Under the pieces are notes generated by a model. It searched no databases. It was not told the origin of the DNA and saw only the letters and a list, made by a program, of their open reading frames with translations. DNA of 52,180 nt from CAYQVO01 sp964421085 (GTDB lineage: Bacteria > Bdellovibrionota_C > UBA2361 > CAYQVO01): the NCBI GenBank assembly GCA_964421085.1, contig CAYQVO010000024.1, positions 1 through 52,180 of the forward strand, read 5' to 3'. Positions 26,079-33,991 of the stretch are shown one piece after another. Made by a program: the position numbers and the translations under genes. Each line of letters begins with the position of its first letter. Within the stretch, counting starts at the first letter, position 1.

Positions 26079-27356
26079 ATGGGACGGATTGTAGTGTTTG
26101 TCAACAATGAATACCTGGATGACAACCGGGTCAGAAGGAGTGTTTCCGTTCTCAGCCGGATTTTTTCTCTGACCACTGTATGCTGCGGAGTGCCGGAACT
26201 GAACCGTCCCGTAAGAGAAATCGCTCCCGACAATGTCGAGATTCTTCGGCACTTATTTCTCAAACCAACCTCGTCGCGAAGCCCAATTTTAAAAGGCTTT
26301 TTGAGTTTTTTCGCGCATGACAACGGCGGATTTCGGCCTGTGCCGCGAAGTCCGGCGTTCACCCGCGATCTGCTGTTACGGGCATTGCGAACATTTCTCT
26401 GCATGGGATGGTTTTTCTGGATTATCCTTTCGAACATTTATGCAGCGACGAAGTATCGTTCACTCAGTGCAGACGCGTTCTACAGCAACGATTTCGATAC
26501 CTTGCCGGCCGCTTTTCTCCTCGCTCGCTGCAAACGCGCCGCGCTGATATATGACGCTCATGAACTTTATGCCGACATTCTCGAGAGTTTTCCCGCTATA
26601 TATCGTATTTTGGTGAGAATGGTAGAGGGGCCTCTTGCACGGCGGGCTGATGCAGTCGTGACCGTGAGCGACGGCGTCGCGAATATGCTTCAAGAAAGGT
26701 ATAGTCTTCGTCGAAAACCGGCAGTAATTCACAACTGTCCATACTATCAGCCTCCAGGAACAAGGAAACCAGTCAATCCGGATCGTATCAGAATTATATA
26801 TCATGGATATCTGCTGCCAGGGCGGAATCTGGATATACTTGTGCGCGGCATGCGGCATGTCGCCAACGGGTGTCTTTTCATTCGAGGGAAAGGCATTCTC
26901 GAGCGTCCGCTTCGTTCACTGGTGGAACTGCTTCACCTGCAGGACAAGGTTATCTTTCTGGAGATGGTCCCATCCGAGCGACTGACAGCTCGTGAGAGTG
27001 AGTTTGATATAGGAATTGTGCCTGTCCAGGGGAGGAACCTTAACTCATATTACTGCGCTCCCAACAAGGTGTACGAATATATGATGTCAGGCCTCGCGAT
27101 CGCCGTTGGGAAGGGTCCCGAACTGCGCAGGATAGTGGAAACATATAAAAACGGCGTCTTCTACGATGCGACTGACGAAACGGCGTTGGCGCGGTTGATA
27201 AACGGACTTGATGAGAAAACGATTGCCGAGATGCAGAGAAACTCCCTGATTGCCGCGCGGCAGGTTTTCAATTTTGAAATCGAGGGGGAAAAACTGCGTG
27301 AAATTGCGGAGCAGTTCGCCGGCGCGCGCGGCCGGACGGCAAGAGATAATGCCTGA
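26079..27356 (+). CDS. GT4-type glycosyltransferase
   Basis: 425 aa from the ATG at 26079, with GAGG eight bases upstream. GT-B fold: N-terminal domain with SNDFDTLPAAFLLA and LIYDAHELYADI, linker VVTVSDGVANMLQERY, and the C-terminal donor site with IIYHGYLLPGRNLDILVRGM, FDIGIVPVQ and APNKVYEYMMSGLAIAVGK. Such enzymes add sugars to LPS or exopolysaccharide repeats in the cytoplasm. It is one of only two intact genes in the surrounding damaged sugar locus. Start DDNRVRRSVSVL is typical of the GT4 group that acts in O-antigen clusters. Confidence 0.85.
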   Translation: MGRIVVFVNNEYLDDNRVRRSVSVLSRIFSLTTVCCGVPELNRPVREIAPDNVEILRHLFLKPTSSRSPILKGFLSFFAHDNGGFRPVPRSPAFTRDLLLRALRTFLCMGWFFWIILSNIYAATKYRSLSADAFYSNDFDTLPAAFLLARCKRAALIYDAHELYADILESFPAIYRILVRMVEGPLARRADAVVTVSDGVANMLQERYSLRRKPAVIHNCPYYQPPGTRKPVNPDRIRIIYHGYLLPGRNLDILVRGMRHVANGCLFIRGKGILERPLRSLVELLHLQDKVIFLEMVPSERLTARESEFDIGIVPVQGRNLNSYYCAPNKVYEYMMSGLAIAVGKGPELRRIVETYKNGVFYDATDETALARLINGLDEKTIAEMQRNSLIAARQVFNFEIEGEKLREIAEQFAGARGRTARDNA

Positions 27357-27420
27357 ATGGCAAAACGTCTGAAGTATCCCAGGCCCGGAAAGGCGCCGCC
27401 CGGAAAGAAATCCGGCATAT

Positions 27421-28412
27421 TCAACTCCCGCCGCGCCGGGCGAGGACTGATTGATAATATGTTCGAGCCTTCTCTACAGTGAAGTCTTCCTCTACAAATC
27501 TTCTCCCGGCACGGGCCTGGTGTTCAATCAGCGGCGGATTATCCGGAAGCCTCTTGAGATGGTCGTAAATCTGCCGGCAACGGGTGGGTATCCATGCCGA
27601 CTCCCAGTCAGGGGGAAGTTCGGGATTCACCGAGCTGGTTGCCGAAGCAAGGACGGCATTTCCCCTGGCAAGTGCCTCAATACAGAGGTATCCAGGGGGC
27701 AGCAAGTGGAATTCCTGCAGGACTATATGACTTCTGCCGAGTTCGTCCAGAATCCGGCGACGAGGCACGTCGCGGACTTCAATGTAGTTGAACGCATATC
27801 CTTCCTCCTTCAGCCTGTTCACCGCTTCCCGGACAAAAGTAGTCCCTTTCAGAAGGGGGCGGTCGGCGCATGAAGGACATTGATCCCGGCGCATTCCGAG
27901 ACCGGGACGAATTCGAAGCTGAATTCTTCCAGAGGGAGAATATACCATGGATGGTAAGTCCTGCACTGGAGATAATTTGCCTGATCGATTCTCCGCCAGA
28001 ATATCGTATCCACATACCTTTCGGCGCTCTCCGCTGTTTCTTTAACCCACCGCTCGAAACATTCATTTCCGGCGTTCGGATGATAATTTGCAGAAGAGTC
28101 TTCGCCTCGCCGCGAAAAAATTCCCCGGTCAGCTTAAGAAAACGAATTTTGCTCCCGCAAAAGCGAACAATTATGCGTTTATTCTTTCTCTTCGGAAACG
28201 CGAAGTCGTGCTCTCGGGCCGCCATGAATCCTGAAAAAGAGACATAGATGAAGACATCCGTTACGTGACTTAAAAATGCAGGCAGTGCAGGGCCGGCGAA
28301 TGGACGCAACCAGAGGGGATACGGGCCGAAAGAAGCCGGATCAGAGTAATACTTGTTTCTGTCCAGGATACATGTGAAAGAAGACGGAAAGACGAGACCC
28401 CGGTAATAAATG
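27421..28412 (-). pseudogene. glycosyltransferase family 1-like gene broken over three frames
   Basis: Three minus-strand segments read as one protein. Segment A (about 28412-28110) has IYYRGLVFPSSFTC and DVFIYVSFSGFM ... KRIIVRFCGSKIRF. Segment B (28133-27861) gives FERWVKETAESAERYVD, YILPLEEFSFEFVPV and INVLHAPT. Segment C (about 27860-27421) gives LLKGTTFVREAVNRLKEEG, FHLLPPGYLCIEALARGNAVLAS and an intact C-terminus. The B-C join falls in a C-rich run (CCGCCCCC). A stop (28134-28136) precedes B. The N-terminus cannot be placed. A glycosyltransferase function is inferred from the HAPT..KGT and E-A-L-A-R-G-N blocks. Confidence 0.75.
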
Positions 28413-28590
28413 AGACTGGCTGTCCCGGTGACTCCAATAGCCGCCTCTCTCTTCCATCTCTCCCTGCCGATGAAGCAGAAAATGAGTGCAAAAAAAGCAG
28501 GAGAGATGAGGCAGAATAAACTGGAAAGAAAAACAGAGGGGGGCGACAAACTTGATAATGAACCAGGTGCGAAAAGGATTAAAACTCATG

Positions 28591-28660
28591 CTGAATTCCG
28601 ATCTTCACGCCGCTTCCAATCCGGACATCCGTTCCGATATTACGGTTCTTTCTGACCACG
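28591..28660 (-). pseudogene. hexapeptide-repeat acetyltransferase remnant (WlbB/WbpD-like)
   Basis: The minus strand reads VVRKNRNIGTDVRIGSGVKIG before running into a stop: three turns of a left-handed beta-helix of the kind found in the middle of UDP-2-acetamido-3-amino sugar N-acetyltransferases. Nothing else of such a protein is detectable on either side. A scrap left by deletion, next to the intact aminotransferase gene that normally accompanies it. Confidence 0.55.
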
Positions 28661-28663
28661 CAG

Positions 28664-28692
28664 TTGACTGTGAAAGACTGCTGCAGGATAAA
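28664..28692 (+). promoter_or_regulatory. possible promoter of the DegT aminotransferase gene
   Basis: TTGACT, 17 bp, GATAAA. It would start transcription about 70 bases before the ATG at 28771. Confidence 0.4.
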
Positions 28693-28770
28693 AAAAACTC
28701 GAAGACATGGATTCCCGCTATTTAATGTAGCATAGTAGTGAAACCGGATAAAGTGAACACCTGTGCGTAA

Positions 28771-29919
28771 ATGGAAGTCCCTTTCGTCAACATCCCGCTT
28801 CTGGAAATGGATCTCCGGGAGGAAATACTTGGAGCAGTATCCAGTGTGCTCGCGTCAGGCTCGTACATTCTTGGATCGCACGTCGAAGAATTCGAGAAGA
28901 AGATGGCCGCCCGCTACGGCGTGGGTCATGCTGTGGGGGTATCCTCGGGCACTGACGCACTGCTTTTGTCGCTCATGGCGATGGGGATCGACCGCAATGA
29001 TCTGATTGTTACCACTCCTTATACTTTTGTTGCCACCGCCGAAGCGATCGTCCGCGCCGGCGCCGTGCCTGTATTCGTTGATGTTGATAAAAGGACATTT
29101 AATTTAGACCCGGGGCGGCTGGAAGAGTGGCTGCGCGCTCACCCCGCTGCGGCAGCCAGGGTAAAAGCTGTCGTTCCGGTTCATTTGTTCGGCCAGTGCG
29201 CCGCAATGAGCGATATACTTGCAGCGGCGGACCGGTACGGCATTCCAGTGATCGAGGACGCGGCGCAGGCGCTCGGAGCATCGTTCCCCCTGAGAGATGG
29301 GACGATTCGAAACGCCGGAACAGTCGGGCGCTGCGGCTGCGTTTCTTTCTTTCCGACTAAGAACCTTGGAGGCATTGGCGATGGGGGAATGATCTTCACG
29401 AATGATTCGGCACTTGCAGGGAAGATCAGATCCATGAGAAACCACGGAATCGAGAAAAAAGGCATCTATGGCGCGATCGGAGGCAATTTCAGACTGGATG
29501 AAATCCAAGCCGCTGTGCTTATGGTGAAGGCGTCTCATCTGGAGCAATGGCAGCGGAAGAGGCAGGAAAACGCGGCTTATTACGATTCCAGACTCTCCCG
29601 ATTTCTCCCTGAAACCGCCGTTCCTCCATTTTTTCAATGGAAACGCGAGAACCATGTTTATAACCAGTACGTTCTAAGGGTCGACTACGGACGGGATGAT
29701 CTCAGGAGATATCTTGCAGAGCGGGGAATAGAAACGGAAATTTATTATCCCTTACCCCTCCATCTTCAACCATTTTTGTCGCGGCTTGGCGTTGGACGCG
29801 GCTCATTTCCGGCGAGTGAAGCGTTATCAGAATGCTCACTGGCTCTCCCTGTCTCCCCTTCTCTAACGCGCGCGCAGCAGGACTATGTAATACAAAGCAT
29901 CGCAGATTTTTATGAGTGA
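28771..29919 (+). CDS. DegT/DnrJ/EryC1/StrS family sugar aminotransferase
   Basis: 382 aa, complete. PLP enzyme of the nucleotide-sugar aminotransferase family: VSSGTDALLLSLMAMG, IEDAAQALGA (cofactor-binding Asp163 and Gln166), and the Schiff-base Lys197 in FFPTKNLGGIGDGG; C-terminal GGNFRLDEIQAAVL and VYNQYVLRV. Members such as WbpE/WlbC aminate UDP-3-keto sugars, consistent with remnants of the matching 3-dehydrogenase (just downstream), acetyltransferase (upstream) and epimerase in the same locus. The next gene's ATG overlaps its stop by eight bases. No good ribosome-binding site at the ATG. Confidence 0.9.
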   Translation: MEVPFVNIPLLEMDLREEILGAVSSVLASGSYILGSHVEEFEKKMAARYGVGHAVGVSSGTDALLLSLMAMGIDRNDLIVTTPYTFVATAEAIVRAGAVPVFVDVDKRTFNLDPGRLEEWLRAHPAAAARVKAVVPVHLFGQCAAMSDILAAADRYGIPVIEDAAQALGASFPLRDGTIRNAGTVGRCGCVSFFPTKNLGGIGDGGMIFTNDSALAGKIRSMRNHGIEKKGIYGAIGGNFRLDEIQAAVLMVKASHLEQWQRKRQENAAYYDSRLSRFLPETAVPPFFQWKRENHVYNQYVLRVDYGRDDLRRYLAERGIETEIYYPLPLHLQPFLSRLGVGRGSFPASEALSECSLALPVSPSLTRAQQDYVIQSIADFYE

Positions 29920-30110
29920 GGGCATCTTTGTCATTGGCGCGGGAAGATGGGGACGAAATCATATCCGGGTCTTTCATAAACCTGGAATGCTCACCAACAG
30001 AGGCTGCAGAGCTTCACGAATCAGCTGTATTGCGGTCATGCGATTTGATGGCGGGACATATCCTCGTCTTTCATGTCTTCTTTGCGGGCGGAGGTATTCG
30101 TCCGACGGCC
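29912..30110 (+). pseudogene. Gfo/Idh sugar 3-dehydrogenase remnant with internal deletion and frameshift
   Basis: The ATG at 29912 overlaps the aminotransferase stop. The product starts MSEGIFVIGAGRWGRNHIRVFH, the dinucleotide-binding GxGxxG start of Gfo/Idh/MocA oxidoreductases that act in UDP-GlcNAc(A) 3-oxidation. Near 29975-30000 the frame changes to one reading TEAAELHESA, and soon after comes LMAGHILVFH (about 30050-30075), which matches the 'LMVGHxxxYxP' block that normally lies about 120 residues into these proteins. So roughly 70 codons are missing from the middle and everything beyond is lost. Confidence 0.72.
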
Positions 30111-30258
30111 GCGTTCTTTCAGCCCGATGAAACGTGCAAAAGCATGCATAAGATCGGCGGAAATCAGGCTTGCAGCAGGTTCAGCAAATGAGTGATATTG
30201 TCCGTGGAGTCATGATGTCAACCCCGGCACATTCTGCGTCAATGTAATATTGTGCCTG

Positions 30259-31344
30259 ATGGGAGTCTCGAATCCCGTCACCGAATCAGCGGCGCTGGTA
30301 TGCATAATTCTCCTTTCTTTTTTCCGCCGGGCGAAAAGCGTCGATTTTCGAAAATTTCTTCTTGCGCTTTCCGCTTTCGCAGTAATCAATATTTTTCCAT
30401 CCGAAGCATTTTCGCCCGAACGGGTTTTCAACGATGAACCCAGATTCTGGCGCCCGGCGACTATCAACTATTTTAACCGCGGCATGGCTGAAGCCATTCA
30501 TTCCCCAATGAGGAGCAGTGGGTACGGCTTCTTCGTGCCTCATGTATGGGTGACTCTGAAACGCCTCTGCCCGGCGAGTCCGGCTGGTTCGTATCATTTT
30601 GTTGCGCATGTCCTCCTGTTCATCGGGGTTTACTTCATCCTCGAGCTGCGGTTCGGACTTATCTCCGGCGTGGTAGTTCTTTTTTTTCATATAACCAATC
30701 TTTATATGGATACTGCGGGAAAATTTCTCGTTAACAGCCTTCATGGTGAAGGGGTGACTTCGCTTTTCTTCGCAGTATTCTGCGTCGAGTTGCTCAATCA
30801 TAAATGGAACACTTCGGCCTTCGTTAAATGGCTGCTGTCGGGGGTCATCTTTGCTTCGAAGCCGTTCGCATCCGTCCTTTATCTCCTGGTTCCATTTTTG
30901 GCAAAACAGTCGCGCCCTGGAGGTGTTTTCCGCGCTCTTTCTGCGGCGTTGATCGTCCCTGTTCTCTGGTCTATCTGTTCGTACAAATTCAGCGGAAGGG
31001 TTTCCCGTCATATTCCGTATATTCCACGATCTTTTGATCCTTCAGTTGCCGTCCCGATTTTCAGCTTCTGGATTTCACCCGGGCATATCAATGTGACCGT
31101 GTTCTACGGGGTCGCGTTTACGTTGCCGTTCCTTTCCGGTGCCATTGACAGAACTTCGATCCGGATTGCGGGGATAATCGTCGCGAATCTGGTGCTGATC
31201 TATCTGCTTTACGCAACGCTTCCTTCTTATGTGGAAAGGCTTTCCCCTTATCGTTACATTATGGAGATGTATTATCTGTTCCTCGTCCTTTTTGGAGCAA
31301 GCGTTGGATTTCTGGAAAAGCGGGTCCGGGGCCTGATTCGGTAA
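30259..31344 (+). CDS. hypothetical multi-pass membrane protein
   Basis: About 361 aa from the ATG at 30259 (a TTG at 30250 is possible; neither has a good ribosome-binding site). Eight to ten hydrophobic segments, an early loop FNDEPRFWRPATINYFNRG and a C-terminal YVERLSPYRYIMEMYYLFLVLFG give the look of GT-C/O-antigen-polymerase-like membrane proteins, but no diagnostic motif is visible. Directly after the sugar-gene remnants, so perhaps a former part of that locus. Function unknown. Confidence 0.65.
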   Translation: MGVSNPVTESAALVCIILLSFFRRAKSVDFRKFLLALSAFAVINIFPSEAFSPERVFNDEPRFWRPATINYFNRGMAEAIHSPMRSSGYGFFVPHVWVTLKRLCPASPAGSYHFVAHVLLFIGVYFILELRFGLISGVVVLFFHITNLYMDTAGKFLVNSLHGEGVTSLFFAVFCVELLNHKWNTSAFVKWLLSGVIFASKPFASVLYLLVPFLAKQSRPGGVFRALSAALIVPVLWSICSYKFSGRVSRHIPYIPRSFDPSVAVPIFSFWISPGHINVTVFYGVAFTLPFLSGAIDRTSIRIAGIIVANLVLIYLLYATLPSYVERLSPYRYIMEMYYLFLVLFGASVGFLEKRVRGLIR

Positions 31345-31361
31345 GTCTCGCGAGGCCCGGT

Positions 31362-31646
31362 TTATCCAAAAATAAAAAGGATTCCTCCAACTACAAGGAG
31401 GAGCAGGCCGAAAAGGATTGCGCCTGTGTAAAAGGTCTGTCGTCGATGTTCCTTTGTTTTTGCAATGGAATGAGAAAGATCCAAAGGGCCGTGCTCGCCG
31501 GCAGTGAAAGCAGGCGACGGGTTCTCCGCAATCGCCTCGGCCATGATTCTGTGATATTCTGTTTTGTCGAAAAAAAATTCGGACTGCGCATCCTCCGCGC
31601 ATGCCTCTTCCGTATCGGTGAGATGTTCCTCGCCGGATGATTCCAT
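31362..31646 (-). CDS. small C-tail membrane protein with EFFFDKTEYHxIMAEA motif (copy 1)
   Basis: 94 aa. Acidic N-terminus, then SEFFFDKTEYHRIMAEAI (about residues 22-39), a short polar linker and a C-terminal membrane helix (TGAILFGLLLLVVGGILFIFG). AAGG lies eight bases before the ATG. A second gene at 40974-41243 has the same motif and layout, so this is a paralogous family I do not recognise. The two copies bracket the pilus/signalling block, and this one is divergent from pilB with 133 bp between. Confidence 0.78.
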   Translation of the reverse strand: MESSGEEHLTDTEEACAEDAQSEFFFDKTEYHRIMAEAIAENPSPAFTAGEHGPLDLSHSIAKTKEHRRQTFYTGAILFGLLLLVVGGILFIFG

Positions 31647-31779
31647 GAGTTTTACCTTAAATTTCCCCGAAGTAATTATCGTAACAACCCGATAAAATAT
31701 TTAGGTATCTCTTTCCCGGCTTAAGGGAATTGCTGATCCTGCCGATTTTATTATCGAACACGAGCACTTATCCACCGCT

Positions 31780-33980
31780 ATGGCAATAGACACGAAGAAA
31801 CCTGCGCGCGCAACTTCCGCATCAGCGGATATTTCCGCGCCTATGATTAAACTGCTTCTTGCCGAGGGCTTCCTCAAAGAACGCCCCCCTGAGGATCTAT
31901 TGGGGCGGTCCTCGAAGGGGGTGATTTGGTCGCTTGCATCCGCGGGCCTGATCAAAGAGAAAGAGGTGGTCCAGTATCTTGGAAGACACTTCGATCTCTC
32001 GTATATTGATCTTGAAGAGAAGTCTCTTCTTGAGACTGTAGAACTGAACAAAGTCGCGCGCGACATCATGCCCCGTCTGCTCTGGGAGCATCATATGCTT
32101 CCGCTGTGGGAAAAAGAAGGCGAGCTTGTTGTTGCGACATCGAATCCCCTTAATCAGGACGGCGTTCAGGCGCTTTCATTCGCTTCATCGAAAAAAGTAG
32201 TCTGCGTGCTTGCTGAGGAAAGCAAGATAGTTCGTCTTCTGGCGAGATTCCATCCTCAGACTTTTGAGATGGAGGGCGCCGAGGGCGATGCTGACGTCGA
32301 GCTGGAAACACCCACGGCACAGGAGGAGGATCTCGACAAAGTTGATGTAACAGCCCCGCCGATCATCCGGCTTGCAAACAAGATACTGAGCGATGCCATA
32401 CGCTACGGCGCAAGCGATATTCATCTCGAACCATCGCAGCTCAGTATGTCCGTACGCTTCAGAATTGATGGTATCCTGCAGGAGGTTATCACGATTCCGC
32501 GCGCGCTGTTCGGACATGTCACCGCGCGCCTGAAAATAATGTCGGGAATGAATATCGCCGAGAAGCGGCGCCCGCAGGATGGCCGCATGCGCATCAAGAT
32601 TAACGGCAAGTCATATGATCTCCGCGTGTCAAGTATTCCCACGACATTCGGCGAAAAACTCGTTCTTAGAGTGCTCAGTTCCACCTTCGCCACTGCTGAT
32701 TTCTCCGGGCTTTTGATTCCTCCTCACATTGAGGCAAAGATAAAAGAATCTCTCCACAAACGCGGGAAGCTTTTCCTTGTGAGCGGGCCCACGGGCTCCG
32801 GTAAATCAACCACACTTTACGTCGGGCTGCACTCGCTTATTGATGGAACGACAAATATCAGCACGATTGAAGATCCTATCGAATACAGGGTCAAAGGCAT
32901 CAATCAGACTCAGATAAATGAGAAAGCCGGCATTACCTTCGCTTCGGTGCTTCGCTCTCTTCTCCGGCAGGATCCCGATGTTATAATGGTCGGTGAAATA
33001 CGAGACGGCGAAACTCTCCAATGCGTGCTGCAGGCCGCCCAGACCGGTCACCTCGTGCTTTCGACCGTTCATACAAACGATGCGCCGTCCGCAGTCCTGA
33101 GGCTCAAGAATCTTGGGGCCGACACAGGCGTTCTTGCATCCTGCCTTATAGGAGTCCTCGCGCAGAGACTTGTAAGAAAAATCTGCCCTGAGTGCAGGCA
33201 GCGTGTTCCAGCAGGCACTGTCTCGAAGTATGCCAGATACCTCGAGCGATATTCTCTCTCCCCCGAAAAGGTGTCAAAGGGCCAGGGGTGTGAGTACTGT
33301 TCGTTCTCTGGATACAGGGGCCGGGTGGGAATCTACAGCCATCTGCATGTCACCGATTCTGTGGCAAAAGCAATTGCGGACAACGCTGGTCTTGACGGAC
33401 TGATCGCCTGCGCGGCTCAGGATGGGTTCATGTCCATCGAAGAATCCTCGCTGCGGCTTGCATCCGAGGGCGTAACGACCTTCGAAGAGATCCGACCATA
33501 TCTTGATGAGAAGGATCCCTCTCCGAAAAAGACAGCGCAGCCGGACGCGACGTCCCGGAATTCGCCGGGAAGCCAGGAAATTCATATCCGGCTCGACACC
33601 GGCGGTCAGGCCATGTCCGCTGCAGGCGGTGGAAGCGGTGTTCCCGAGAGACCGAAAATTCTCCTGATCGATGATAACAAGAGCGTGAGAAAGTATTCGA
33701 GGCTGAGAACGGAATGGAAGGACTGGACATGGTCTACCAGAACGTCCCGCATCTTGTCGTGTGCGATGTTTCCATGCCGGTGATGGACGGGCGTGAATTC
33801 CTCCAGAAGATGAAGCGGAACCGCCAGACCCGGGATATACCGATTATTATGCTCACGATAGATGACGAGGAGGACCGTGAGATCGATCTTCTGTCCCTTG
33901 GGGCAAGGTCCTTCCTGAGCAAAAAGACCTCGCCCCTGGTTATGGTCACCAGGATCAGGTCGATAATAGATGCGCTTTAG
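31780..33980 (+). pseudogene. pilB: type IV pilus assembly ATPase PilB with C-terminal receiver domain, frameshifted in the receiver
   Basis: The ATPase part is complete: MshEN-type N-domain, VRFRIDGILQEV, Walker A GPTGSGKST (336-344), RQDPDVIMVGEIRD (Walker B), STVHTNDAPSAVLRL, and the zinc tetracysteine C469/C472/C504/C507. After a Pro/Ser linker a receiver domain begins (PKILLIDDNKSVRK) but at about 33691-33697 the frame is lost; the downstream frame continues VFEAENGMEGLDMV, LVVCDVSMPVMDG (phospho-Asp) and ends at 33980. About 13-14 residues between the two halves are missing too, so a small deletion not divisible by three occurred. As sequenced the first frame stops at 33783 with a full ATPase, which may still work. 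Start codon uncertain (no clear ribosome-binding site). Confidence 0.85.
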
Positions 33981-33991
33981 CGGAGAGATTC

